Positions 11,594 to 23,584 of a stretch of DNA of 64,000 nt are shown here, piece by piece. The DNA is from Cytidiella melzeri (taxonomy: Eukaryota > Basidiomycota > Agaricomycetes > Polyporales > Irpicaceae): contig JABYQR010000014.1 in assembly GCA_022592445.1 (NCBI GenBank), forward strand, positions 186,001 to 250,000. The letters run 5' to 3'. Every line of letters begins with the position of its first letter. Positions within the stretch are counted from its first letter, which is position 1. Below the pieces are notes generated by a model. That model was not told the DNA's origin. It saw only the letters and a program-made list of their open reading frames with translations, and did not search any database. The translations under genes were made by a program, and so were the position numbers.

Positions 11594-13127
11594 TCATGAC
11601 AAAACAGCAAATCCAACCTTCTCATCCTCAAACGAGAACGCAGTATACACGTTTTGCATGAAGCTGCATCGAATTGGGTGTCAGATGGGCTCTTTGCAGA
11701 CACAAGACAATACTGACCGGTCTCCTACGAGATAGACACTGTTGCCAAATCCGAATTCCTGCGCACCAATAGCACCCACACACTGATCACTGCCCTGTGC
11801 AGTGGTACCAAGATTGAAGCTACAAACTCAGTCAGCATCGCATGTCCACACAAGCACACTAGGCGGCCCACTTACTTCTCGGCAGAGATGTACCATGTCT
11901 TACCTCCCCAGCTGAATCCAACCGACGGTATACTTGCACAAGGGAACGAATAGAACCCGTTGGTGGAGTCGAACAACTTGGCATCCGGTATGGCTGCATA
12001 CAGCTTCGCAACGGAGGCGGGAGGACCATAAATGAGCGTCGTCCCAGAGTCGATAATGGTCTCAAGGCCGGAGACAACGGTCTTGCCATCAACGACAACA
12101 CTGCCGCCAGTCGCCTGCCAGAAACCGTTGGAGGTATCGATAGAGTGATACTCAATATCGCCGCTGTAGAGTGCCTCGTTGGTACCGCCGAGGAAGAGCT
12201 CAGAGCCGTTGGTAGCGAGCTTAAAGCCAAAGACAGCGGAGTCGAGAACACCCTGGGACTTGGCGCTGTTGACCCACGGATTCTGTGGATCGAAGTTCAG
12301 TGCATAAGACCGCCAAAAATGCGCGACACGTTCAGTTTACCTGCTTCAACTGAGAAATGGAGGGATACCCCAAACCGAATATGCCATCGACGGGCAAGTT
12401 GCTAGCGAGGGTGGTCACTGGCGAGAAGGCCTGGCCGGTCACCGAAATACCAGAGACAGCCACTACATTCCAACCAACTTTAGTAGTTTTTCTGCGCAAC
12501 ATAGACCCAGCACCATACCTGTTTCACTATAGATAGGACCAGACACGGAGTCACCGCCGCCGTAACGAATCGAAAATGTGCCATTCTTGTGCTTGCTGGT
12601 GTTGCTCAACTTGGCGCTGTACTGGTGCTTGCTTGTGCAGACTGAGGCCGTGCACGTCGAGCTCGGGACCCATAGATCCGACGAGCCGGTGTCAAAGTCG
12701 ACGACGAACTTCTGTGCGGGTGTGCCGATGGAGATCGTGCCTGCCCACAGAGAACCGTCCTCTTCGTCGGTCAGAGACACCGAGCCAGTATCGCGCTTAA
12801 GATTGTCAGGCAGCTGGCGGAGAGGGAGCTGGGTGAAGCCTTTTGGAAGTTTGCCGAGGTTGGCCAAAAAAATCTGCCCGTTCATCTGATATTTGCTATA
12901 CAGAGAGAATATTGAACACAGCAGAGTATGGCCAAGGTAATAGAAACATACTTGTGGGCAGCAACGGTTTCCTCGACCGCCCTCCCGTATGCGAAGGTAC
13001 CATCCTCGTTTGTAAGCGAGCTACGCTTATGAAGAGGCACAGAAATGCCGTTATCCGATTTCAAGGGAGTAGACGACACGAGGAGAGCGAGAGCTACGGT
13101 GACCAGAGTCGCTTTGCAAGACATCAT
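11594..13127 (-). CDS. secreted pepsin-like aspartic protease (family A1)
   Basis: 417 aa from exons 13127-12952, 12895-12519, 12462-12341, 12282-11876, 11819-11718 and 11663-11594. A signal peptide ([16 protein letters not shown]) is followed by a propeptide that ends near a Lys-Arg ([11 protein letters not shown]). The mature part has the first catalytic motif [10 protein letters not shown] near residue 128, the flap region with the conserved Tyr-Gly-Gly, and the second catalytic motif DSGTT near residue 303. Length and order match fungal polyporopepsin-type proteases. Predicted to be secreted and active at acid pH. Both catalytic Asp residues are present and no frame breaks were seen. Confidence 0.93.
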
Positions 13128-14171
13128 CAGTTGAGTGTAAGGAAAAACTCAGTGATGAGTGCAAGAGGGGGGAGGAAGTGAACGTTAGAGGCGAACCTGG
13201 GTTGTTGGGGCTGCAGTCGGGTCCTTTATATAGTTTTGTGTTATCTTCCTCGATGTACGTGCTGTTTTGCTCCCAGGAAAATTTTCTGTTGCATGTTGCT
13301 ATAAAACAACCACTGCGCATTTGCGGGATCTGCACAGCCGGAGTCTCACCATGTAGGCCCACATGAATCACTCTTCAAGTGTCTCAGACACTGTGCCACC
13401 GGAGGTCGGCAGCATCATTGCTGGCTATAATCAGAGGTGAAGAGAATGCGACCCAGGTATACTTGCATTAGTCAAAGACCGCTGGTAACACCCCAGCAGA
13501 GAGGGTCGAGGAAGCTGCCCACAGACCGACTTCTTGCAGAAAGTACCATTTACCACCGTGGTCCTGCGATCGCTGAGGCAGTGAGTAATTATCAGTGGCG
13601 AATCCGGAACAGGAGTGCGAGACATACAATCGCCAATTGTATGGGGCGATCTCCGGTACTACAGGGACCCATATATCCTACAAGTCTCGTTTGCATCAGA
13701 GACAGGGCAGTGAAACGTGCGACATACAACATCCCGGTGTTAGAAACATTGATATGGCCCTTTCTCGGGGGCTTGACCCACCGCCTTCAGGACGATGCCA
13801 AGGACAAGGAAACTAGGATCGATCATATACCGTCTGAAGCGTAGTGCGACATTCTCTTAGCCTTGGAAGCCCACCGCCTTATTGCAGTGCGCAGCGCATT
13901 CGTGATGGCCGTCGCGTTTGATCATAGTCATGCTTATACGGCCTCTCATAATTTACCCGTTAACTGCAAGAAAAGAGAGTGGCACAGGAATGCCACAATC
14001 AAAGAAAATTGACACGGAGCAAGGGTGTTATCAGTAAAACATAACATAAAACAGCAGGATCAAACAACGCACTACTATAGTCACGATGCGCTTTGTTCCA
14101 GACCTTGTTGAAATTGGTGAACATAGTCATGTCGAGAAGAGAAAGAGCTGGCACGTATGCCTGAATCATAT
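13128..14171. other. intergenic region between the aspartic protease promoter and the pogo element
   Basis: A good TATA box (TATATAAA, minus strand, 13225-13232) lies about 100 bp before the protease ATG. The rest has no gene I can support. A 135-codon open stretch at 13437-13844 starts without ATG and resembles nothing known to me. Confidence 0.5.
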
Positions 14172-14373
14172 TACAGTCGACTCTCTCATAACCCATACCC
14201 CTCCGTGGACACAAAAAGGTATGGGTTATGGGGATTATGGGTTACGAGGAAGTTCCCACGATAAGCGCCCATCGGTCGTCAAAAAAATTCAAGTGCCCGA
14301 GTACACCATGTAGAGACACGACGTAGTAGCTAATACATGAAGTGTTACTAGATGTAGTATGAGCAAATATAAA

Positions 14374-16511
14374 CTATTTAGTGAAGTAAGAAGTAATCAA
14401 GGTGGGGACTGTCGCACGAGACCTGTCCAAGCGAAGTTGACGGCGGAAACTAGCTAACAAAGATTCCATCTTGCGCGCATCTGGGTCATTGGTGTCGCGT
14501 ACATAGCTCTCAATGACGGCGGCAGCTTGGAGGACTTCGTTGTAAGTGGGACCTGGCCCGGGATGAAAAGCTGTGTCATCGTCAACATCATCATCACCTC
14601 CGTTGATGATCGCGTCTTCCTGCGCTGTTCGAGACTTGATAACGGCTGCGTAGATTTCCTCCTCCGTGCTCTCCATGATAGCCTCGATACCCTCCTCCAC
14701 CGGATTGAGAAGATTTTCAATATCCATTCGATTGTCCCTCCGGAGAACACCCCTGGCAGTAAGGTCGTCCAGGGCATCTACAACAGTTTTCTCCGCGGCC
14801 GTGATTGGATTCCCGCTGACTTCAACGTCGTTAAGGAGAGACCCAATGGGTACAGAGGGAGCTGCACGGGGACAATTTACACCAGCCGGCGGCAATATAC
14901 CAGCTTTGCGCCAGCAGTGACGAATTGTCGTTGTATCCACTTCTTGCCATGCGGCCTCTGCAAGTCTCATCGCTTCTAACTGATCGATGTCGTAGATTTC
15001 GGAGGGGGTAACGTTCAGGTCATAGCGATCAACCGCGCGCTGAATGTACTTCCCGCGGTAATGTGCTTTGAAGCACCGGATGATGCCTTGGTCCATTGGC
15101 TGGACGTGTGCCGTGAGATTGGGCTTGAAATTGACAACTCGAATATTCTCCACGTTATCCGGAGCAGTATGCCCCGAGAAGTTATCTTGAAGAAGCATTA
15201 CCTTGCGCTTCTGCTTCCCGAGGTCTTTATCCCACTGCAAGATCCATTCTTGATACAGCTCCGTGGTCATCCAAGCTGTTGTGTTGTGACGGTAATAAAA
15301 GCCAAGCTGCGGGCCCGTCTTCTTCTTGAAAACCCTTGGTCGGTAGGCCTTTCCAATGATGAACGGCGGCAACTTCTCTGAACCATCGGCATTCGACGTG
15401 AACGCGTAGGTGAGTCGGACCTTCCTGCCTTTTACTCCCGAGTGCTTCTTGTCTGCAAGTCCTCGATCGGGCGGAAGACTTTTCACAGGAGTCAGACTCA
15501 GTAAGCAACACAGAAAAGTGAAGCAAAGTACGTACGCATAAAAGAGACCGGTCTTGTCCATGTTAAAGATGTCGCGCAGCTCGTAGCCGTACTCCGCAAT
15601 CAGCTCCTGGATTCGCTTTCGGTCCCTCTCCGCGTCCTCTTTGCTGGCAGATGCAGCTTCACCGTGACGCTTGTACTGCTTCAGCCCGAGATGAATCTTG
15701 TACCTGGACAACCATCCCTCGCTGAGGTTCAACCGATCATCCTGCGGGATCCCGGCCAAGTCAGCAAACTTTGTCCATTTCTGCCGCAACACCTCGCCTG
15801 TCAGAAGAATCTTGTCCGCCAATGCCTGCGCAACCCATAAATCCAACATCTCCGTGACTGCAGGATGCTGTGTTTGTCGAGTTTGCTTCGCTGAGCGGGA
15901 CTGCGCGGCAGATGACTCTTCCCATTCTCTCCGCCACTTCGGTTCGTTCTTAAGCCAGCCTGAGACGAGAGGCTGCTTGATTTGTAAGTTCGGATAGATA
16001 CTATCAAAATGTGCCGCAGTTTTGGTCTGATTCTTTCCTTCCTTATGATGCCAGTTTAGAATCTCGATGCGCTGCTCGAGCGTAGCGTTCTCCTTCTTTG
16101 TGAAGACAGGCTTCTTTGGCTCTTTCGTCTTTTTTGGGGCAATGAGCTCAGGCCCTTAAGGCAAGCATGTCAGCAGATAAAATAGTGGACTGTGCAAAAC
16201 TCGGGCTTACGTTTGCGCTTGTTTCCGACAGCCTTGGGTATGTCTCCCGCAAGCTCTCGCAGCTTCTGCACAGCCTCTTGCTGCGAAGCATCCAGTGTTT
16301 CCAATCCGCGTTCATAGTCGGACGCATCCTCCAAAATCTCTATCGCTCGCTGCTCCTCAATCAGGTTTGCTTCTTTGTCGAGCCACTCTTCATCCTCTGA
16401 TGGCACTGGCTTCTTGGCCGCCAACTGCTCTGCAATCTTAACACGTCGGGCTTCAACGCGAGACTGCAAAATCTTCAACCCTTTCTTCAGGATATCTAAC
16501 GGTTTGGCCAT
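14374..16511 (-). CDS. pogo-like transposase, CENP-B/DDE_1 type
   Basis: 674 aa from exons 16511-16211, 16154-15536 and 15478-14374. Residues 1-100 form a charged, probably coiled-coil start. Residues about 120-170 are a psq-like helix-turn-helix (LEQRIEILNWHH...LVSGWL). Residues about 203-270 are a CENP-B/Tc5-type HTH (VLRQKWTKFADLAG...SRYKIHLGLK). The DDE_1 catalytic core has Asp in NMDKTG (about 299), LLQDNFSGH (about 405) and QPMDQGII (about 435), a spacing typical of pogo (about DD30D). The 57-bp second intron (15479-15535) is in frame, so the unspliced frame stays open, but removing it restores the conserved join FYALPPDRGLA. No stop or frameshift; the element may still be competent. 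Confidence 0.92.
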
Positions 16512-16870
16512 TTTGCAACAGTAGGAGGGAGAATGGGATTCTTGTAGGGTTACGAGCGGCTCGATCTGTAGTGCGCGAAGCAAATGTAAGCTCAGTCAGC
16601 CTCGAGTAGTGCGAGGAAACTGAGGTGCGCAAGTCCGTGCGCTGGCGCAATATCTGGGTGATTACCTAATCATGCCACTATACAGTACCAACGCCACAAA
16701 GCTCTCGAGTCCGAAAAAGGTGTGTACGAAGAAGAGCGAGTGAGTCCATGCATCGGGAAATTCCCCGCGAGTTTTTTTTCGGGCAGCGCTTTTGATGCTG
16801 CGTGAGGTGACTGCCAATAGGGAAGGGCGTACCACATGCCCAGCATCGCGGCATGAACGACTCACACGTA

Positions 16871-17222
16871 GGTCGTCATCGAGGTGTTGGTGCTGGCCGA
16901 GGACTCAGGTAGCAGATTCTCCGCTACCGTGAGGTTATGGAGATGAGGAGGAGGTACAGCTGGTGGTGGAGGACTCCGGCAGCAGATGCTCCGCTGCCGT
17001 GTCTAAGAACGTGTGTCATAGGTCGTCGTCGAGGTGTTGGTGCTGGCCGAGGACTCAGGTAGCAAATTCTCTGCTACCGTGAGGTTATGGAGATGAGGAG
17101 GAGGTACAGCTGGTGGTGGAGGACTCCGGCAGCAGATGCTCCGCTGCCGTGAGGTTATGGAGAGGAGGAGGTGGTAAAGCCGGTGTTGGAGGACTCCGGT
17201 AGCAGATGCTCCGTTACCGTGA
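16871..17222. repeat. minisatellite inside the pogo element
   Basis: A block starting GGTCGTCATCGAGGTGTTGG at 16871 recurs at 17021, a period of about 150 bp. Within it a sub-block (GAGGTTATGGAGA...CAGATGCTCCGCTGCCGT) occurs three times with small changes. It lies between the transposase ATG and the right TIR, followed by a GGT/G-rich stretch at 17391-17480. Confidence 0.8.
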
Positions 17223-17908
17223 GTTGGAATGTGGGTGGTTGATGGTCGTGGTGGTTTATCCAAAGAGATCCAGTAACTCGACGTGGCGAATAGATTCGCC
17301 GACGAGAGCACCACTCGGAGAGGAAAGGAGGCTAGGCTCGTTGGAATGGGCGGTAGTGAGGTTGGTAGTGATGAGAGCAAAGATAAAGGGAGTAGGAGTG
17401 GTAGTGGTGGTGGTGGTGGGGGGTGGGGGCGTTGCAGGAGGAGGAGGTGGTGTGGTCGCCGTGGTCCGTGGTGGTGGCAGCGAGAGCAGTTCGGGCGCCT
17501 GAGAAATGTTGGGCGCTCAGGAAATTGGCACCGCCGCCTGCGTAGAATGTCCCGCGCGCATCAAGATTTTTGACGTGGATAAGTAAATAATGTGTTACAT
17601 TGGAAAATTTAAGGTAAAAAGTATGGGTTTTGAACGTCAAAAAGGTATGGGTTATGGGTTATGGGGGAGTTATGGGTTTTTGGTCAACTTTGGCAGGGAA
17701 CCGACTCGGTGGATCGAAAAAAGTATGGGTTATGGCGATTATGGGTTATGAGAGGTATGGGTTAAGAGAGAGTCGACTGTATGCAATTGCCGAGCTCATT
17801 GCTGCGAAATTCGAATCTGCAAGGTATACTATACGACTCTAAGTCCCATGACCCCCACGTGCTGACAAGCCCCTTTGACAAGCTCCGTGGTTACTCACCT
17901 ATCGGTCA

Positions 17909-20395
17909 CTAGGGAGGCGGAGGATATCCATCCGTTGTATGCCAAGCATCTCCCTCAGGTACTCTCCAGTCACCATGACATGCCCAAATCCAGTCAGTGT
18001 GCATTATCTGCTCCTTCATCGCAGCCACAAAGGTGGCCACTGGGCACAAACCATCCTTCTGTTCCGGACAGCCACTGATGGATGTGAGAGGGACAACACC
18101 ATCGTTGATGATGACTCGTATTTGCGGCTCTTCGGTCGAATCGCATTCCAGTACTGGTCAAGGGCGTGAGTATCAACGGGTGAACATTGACCTGCATACG
18201 ACGGCACACGTACACTGGAAATGAATATTGGTTGAGAACGGTGCAAGGTGAGAAGACTTGAAAAATCGCTTCTTGGGGATGTGGTCCCACGGCAAAGGGC
18301 CATTCGCAGCGAGAGTAGTCAAGTTCAGCGCGGTCAAAACTATGAAAACTGTGGTAAGAACGCAGAAGTCATTCCATCGAGATCTTCCCTTCTCACCGTA
18401 CAACACAACGACCTCATGCGTAGCATCAACGTACAAGCTCTGGCCAAGCGGGAAAGTGGTCGGGTTATCGTTCAAGGTAGCATTGGTCGATGAGTTATGC
18501 ACGGCAATGGGCGTGTGCGTCAGACGGGCCACGAGCTCTTGAATGTAGCCAATTCCCTGCGCTCGAGCCAAAGGGGCGCCAAAAGCTGAGTCGTACCAGA
18601 AGTACAGATCTAGACTGGGCGAGGAGAGCTATTATGGCGATACACCCTGAGAAGAATACAACAGTGAACTCACGAATAGTCGAATCCTTCCCAATCTTCC
18701 TGTGTGAATAACTCGCAAAACTTGGAGTGACCAATGGCTACGGTCTGCAGTGCGTAAGCCATATGAACGAAATTCCTCATTGTTGGAACTAGACCGACCT
18801 CGTACGCGCACATTTGTTGCATGGTATATACATCCTCGACAGAGATGTCGTAGCCCTTCAACTGTGGCGCCAGACGTGCATGTGCATCCTGCAGGTAAAT
18901 GTTTGCCCAATTCCGCACGAACCATACACCTCGATCAGCTTTGTCCCTGTCGTTTGCGTTAGGACAACTGGAAAGTGGGATAAGGGTTGTGAATATGAGA
19001 TAGAGTGCCGGTGACGTACGTTTTATAAGGTGCAAGCGTGTTGTTATACTGGGATATGGAGGATTTGAGACAGTATAATTCGATGGAATGTCAAAAAGCA
19101 CATACACCATCTGCCTCGATTGTAATACTTTGCAAATATTGGCCCTCGTAAGGTATTCCAAAGAAACCGGCGGCAAAATTCAACGCTGAGGCAAGCATAC
19201 GATCCCTGAAGTGATGAAATGAGTCAAGCTGGGCTCGATGAATGTTGATAGATGTCGGCTCACTGAGACTCTGTGCGGAAGACAGGAAGTGTGTTTGACT
19301 TGGAGAAAGCCTTCAGCAGGTAACCGTATTTGATACGAGTTGCGACACCGAGGTCAACTGCACGCGCTTCAGTAGGTACTTATGTAGACGATGATGAGGG
19401 TCATACAGAGTTGTTGACGTCCGAAAGGTGTCAGGACTAAGCAGGGTTGGAAAAAAAATGAGTATAAATTGAAGGAGTCAGCGGAAAATCTTCACCTTCC
19501 TCTCCGAGCTTATATGTCCTGAGTTAGCAGATCAGAAGACTGTGCTTTGGTGTCGCTGCAGTTGACTCACCATGTGTTCATGAATTCGAGTTCTCCCGTG
19601 GCATTCCATCGAGCAGCGGCTTGGTTAAGCCGACCGGAAAAGTTGGCAGGTCCACCGAACGAAGCTAGTGATTCCTTCAACTACGTCGGCGTGCGAGAAG
19701 GACACAGACGCACCATACTGTGTTGGGTATCTGGCACCATGACGGTGCAATAGATGCAGCCCAGTGATTTCGCATGTTTCCGGTGTCTCCGGGCTAGAGT
19801 CCAAACCAAATGCGCCGCGCTTGACACTGAACCAAGGAGACAGGTTTCCCCAATGCTGAAAGAGATCAAATTCCTTCGACGCATTCTTCTTCTTTGTGGC
19901 AAAGGGAGAAACAAGGTGTGGTGCGCCGGTGTGTACAGGATAAGACGGAGCAGTCTCAATAAGACCGGGCTCAGCACCTGTCGGGGTCGGACCAGCGTAG
20001 CCAACGCTAGTGGGGAAAAGTGAAGGAAAGTAGTTAGTTGGAGATGCAGGTGGGAAGTGGTGCACTTCTGATGAGCCAGCGTAAGGAGGTGCGAAGACTT
20101 CGATGGTACCTCGACCTGGCGGTACTGTGCTGCACCCTGCGTCTGGTTGTATGTAACACCAAATCAGTTGTGCAACAAGACATACGGCAATTCCTCCTAG
20201 AAATGAGGTGCCTAAAGATATAATCTGGTATGTCCTTGCTCTCCTCTGGGCACTAGACCCAAGGCGGTCGGCCAAGTCGAGGGAGACGTGATGCTCATAT
20301 TGAGGCAAAAGAGCCTCATGCTCTTCTTCAACGTGTTCAGCCTTGTAGACATGAGATAATTCGGTATCCTTGAGGTGCTCCCGACTGCCTGCCAT
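17909..20395 (-). CDS. membrane-anchored histidine acid phosphatase
   Basis: 647 aa in 11 exons (5' to 3'): 20395-19714, 19664-19571, 19518-19496, 19436-19407, 19357-19264, 19205-19106, 19048-19020, 18967-18674, 18614-18397, 18348-18214, 18153-17909. The N-terminal 60 residues are charged; one membrane segment (FLGGIAVCLVAQLIWCYI) spans about residues 65-82, suggesting a type II protein with an outside catalytic domain. The active-site loop RHGARYP is near residue 222, TPFGRQQL follows, and the second catalytic element reads THE (near 514) where phytases usually have HD. The C-terminal VRVIINDGVVPL and CP...LCP blocks are conserved. Histidine phosphatase branch 2: hydrolyses phosphomonoesters through a phosphohistidine. 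Substrate not predictable. Confidence 0.88.
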
Positions 20396-20853
20396 ACTCG
20401 AGGCACAAATGAAGCGAGTGGTGGGTGGTGGTCGACGTCAAACACAGCGACAGTTGGCAAGCGTCTACCTGCGCCTTCCCAATGCGGCACAAGTCGGGAA
20501 TTGCCTTTTATACTCAGAGAGACAACTTCATTACCCTCGAGAGCGAGGACTCTGCTCTTGGCGCTCTTGGTGAGTCCTGCACTGAAGATGATCTCGCCTG
20601 AAAATTAGGCTGTACCGCCACAGCTTGAGCGAGTGAGCCAAATTGCAATGTCCCTACCTGCGGAACTTGTTCGAAGACAGAAGCAGCAAATTATGGTGGC
20701 GCACGTCGGATGATAGGCGTCACGTACAAAAGCTTGCGGAATCCAGACACATAAATAGTAGCATGTAACTGTATCCAATACCCAGCAGAGACGACCGCAA
20801 TTATCAAAACCAACACGTCTTGAACCCCTCTTCGAGAGTATAGCTTCGCTTCG
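20396..20853. other. histidine phosphatase promoter and P450-C 3' flank
   Basis: TATAAAA (minus strand, 20507-20513) lies about 112 bp before the phosphatase ATG. No other feature seen. Confidence 0.5.
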
Positions 20854-23093
20854 TTATGAGCGAGCATACGGCCTGATGAGGAGGGGCAGTTTCCCTTCCT
20901 CCTTTCCGTCGTCCCCAGTGATGGCAGGGCGCTGGACTATTGCTGACCTCTTCTTGACATTGTCTGCAGGCACGTCAAGCTCGTATTCAAACGAACGAAC
21001 AAGAGTGAAGAGTAACGCCTTCATCCTATCGGTAGAACATCAGCTTTCGGTCGGAAGACAACACGACACACGCACTCAACGAGGGAGAATCGGTAACCGA
21101 TGCATGAGCGAGGTCCACCGAGAAAGCTGAGAATGTGTCCGTACACGCCAGGGATAGATTTGATGGCCTCCGGAGGATGTTCCCAACGCTCTGGTCTGTG
21201 AAAAGGGAAGGAATGCTTAGCATGGACACAGCGTTATGGACTTGAGAGCGCACTTGAACTCCATAGCGTCTTCTCCCCAATAAGGCTTGTACCGGTTCAG
21301 AGACAAGATCGGTATGAGAATCATGTCACCCGCTTTGATTCTACACCGAGGTTACATCTGAATCAGTATACATTATAAGTAGCATCAAGATGCTTACCGA
21401 ATATAGTCCCTCTGCTTGCCAACCCTGTCCGTATAGGGCGCGCTGCAAGGAATTACGTCGTCCTTTGTCGCGACACGGAAGCTGGTGGGCACAGGCGAAT
21501 GGTGACGTAGCACTTCCTTGACCACCATGTCAAGGTAGGGCAGCGCTTGCAGCTGTTCCATAGTGGGATTCTGTGTCGGTACAGCAAGCAGCTCGTCACG
21601 GAGTTTGCGCTGTACATCAGGGTTTTGTGTGAGTGAAAATAGCGCCCACGTCGTCGCAGTCGATGTCGTCTCATGTCCTGCAACTATAAAAGTTGGGACC
21701 TCTGAGATAACGTCAGTCGCTGATTTGAAGAGCAATGAAGCTTTACATACGCGCGAGAACCTCTTCGTCCGTCAGACGTTGATTCTCGGGGATGTCCTTC
21801 GCCATGTTCGCCTTGATGAGGAGGGTCAGTAAATCACGCCCACGGACATCCTTCTTCTCAAAACTAGTCTGCCCGGCCGCAGTCATGATCGAGGCTTTCT
21901 TCTCTGCAATAAGTTGCAGCCCAATCCGACGCATAGTTTGTTGCGCCTCTTCCGTCTGACGGTCTCTTCGGGTTTTCTATGCGTTCTTGTGAAACAAAAC
22001 CAATCGAATGGTATGGGTGAACGTACGAAGATTTTCAAGAAAGGCAGGAAACCTTGCAGAAGAGTAAGCAGATCGGGGCTAGTAGAGCTTGTGAAGATGG
22101 TGTTGAAAGCCTCGTTCAGGGCGTCCGTCTCCCCGTTTAGAGCGCTGAAATTGTGATTAAAGCCTACGTCACATAAGCAGAGGGAAACGCAATGAGTGGT
22201 CTGACGCACCAGCAAGACCGATGATGTCGAGCGTCGTCCTACTCAGCCAAGACAGGGCATCCACGTGAGCATCCTCTGTACCTGACTTCGCGATTTCAGC
22301 AAGCCATTTGTCACGGAGCTGTAGGGCATTTAGATTAGGCAATACGAAAGTTGGATTCGAGTCATACCACTTGGGATTGCTCGACAAAAATCTCCGTCAA
22401 CTCGCGCACCTGTGCAGGACCAAAAGCAGGGTTCAAGACTCTCCGCTACAGCAACAACATTGAGATAGATGTTGGTGGCACAACTTCACGACGTGTTGTA
22501 CCTGATTTCTATGCTGGTCCTCTGAGAAGTAGATCGGTTTTATTGAACAGGAAATAGCTGCGAAGGACATACCTTCAGCCACCAAAACACCGGCGCCGAC
22601 AATCCGCGCCAAGTGGAAGCGGCTTGGGGCGGGCTTCTGGTAAGTATATGAGTGCGTAAGGATATGGCTCAGCGCGCTAGACTAGAGTGAGATTGATTCT
22701 GTGCTGTGATGTTTGTAGGACTTACCGGGTGTCCATGGTCCACAGGCGATTATTCTGTTGAGGTAATGTCAGCTAGGCGCCGCTGTCAAGATGACGATGG
22801 TATGAATTTACGCCTAGCAGGCCCTTGTAGGTGATAACTGGGCCGTACTCTTCTACCCATTGGTCCTGAAGCACGGAATTGTCAGCTTTGAAGATGGCTT
22901 GACCTTGTGCCCAGAAAGGTGAAGAGTCTGGCGGACCAGGGAGGGAGCGAAGAGGCGAGGTGAAGCTGCTGATGACGAACGGGCCCGTCCTGTAGAAGAC
23001 CAGGACGATAGTTCCAGCAGCGAGGGTGAGGGCAGTAGTCAGGGAGCTGTTGTCCTGGAGGACCTGGAGGACGGAAGAGACAGTGGCAGACAT
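20854..23093 (-). CDS. cytochrome P450 monooxygenase (P450-C)
   Basis: Third paralogue, 555 aa. Exons (5' to 3'): 23093-22812, 22754-22726, 22676-22573, 22521-22502, 22445-22368, 22318-22210, 22163-22027, 21976-21751, 21701-21398, 21340-21254, 21195-21076, 21025-20854. Intron positions and phases are identical to P450-A and P450-B. Features are a membrane anchor, LPGPP hinge, AGHETT, EVLRHH (ExxR), PERW and [10 protein letters not shown] with the heme Cys near residue 490 (Ser replaces Ala before it). The ATG at 23093 aligns with the starts of A and B; an upstream in-frame ATT or ATC is less likely. It lies about 13 kb from the A/B pair and inverted. Probably the same reaction class. Confidence 0.93.
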
Positions 23094-23584
23094 GGTTGTG
23101 GTGGTTATCACCGTCTGCAGTGAACCAGTATTTATGCAGTACTTGAGTGCGATATGCTGTCGCCGTGTGAACGGAGTTCGGGAAGGGACGCGTAGTTGTA
23201 TGGCCGCGACAGAAAGCTGCCCGCTGCCTGCTCGCGCTGGACGGTTCGGTGATTTCGTGAGTGAGATTGCGTTGGACCGAGGCTATAATTACGGCTGATC
23301 AGGCCTCAGGAGTAGCTAATCGCAATTGCTTCCGCGGTCAGAGGAGTGTGGTCTGTGCAGTGCTCTATAGGCACCGAACCTAGCAAATTATATAGTACGG
23401 GTCAGTTTATTACTTGCAGTATTCCGCGTGTATAATCACGCATAATTGGACGCACTTACTGGAGGAGATGCCCTGAATGTCAGAGACTGCCAAGGCGTAC
23501 TACTTAGTACATGCATGTGGTAGTAGCAGGCGAATATCTCAAGCGCTCAACGCTCAACGTTTAACTGCAACTCTCATCTCGTAA
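23094..23584. other. divergent promoter region between P450-C and the J-domain gene
   Basis: 491 bp between two divergent ATGs. CATAAATACT (minus strand) lies about 45 bp before the P450-C ATG, as in P450-B. No gene seen. Confidence 0.5.

Larger units (their letters stand above)
14174..17779 (-). mobile_element. complete pogo/Tigger-like DNA transposon
   Basis: A 3,606-bp element bounded by 26-bp terminal inverted repeats (14174-14199 and 17754-17779) that begin CAGTCGACTCTC and differ at one base. A TA sits on both sides (14172-14173 and 17780-17781), the target duplication of the Tc1/mariner-pogo class. Inside each TIR are subterminal copies of GGTATGGGTTATGG in both directions. The transposase reads leftwards (14374-16511). 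A minisatellite and a G-rich stretch fill 16870-17500. Near-identical ends, TSD and an open transposase suggest recent insertion. Confidence 0.93.

Noticed and set aside
13437..13844. 135-codon frame between protease and transposon
   Set aside because: No ATG at its start, no recognisable motif, no splice support.
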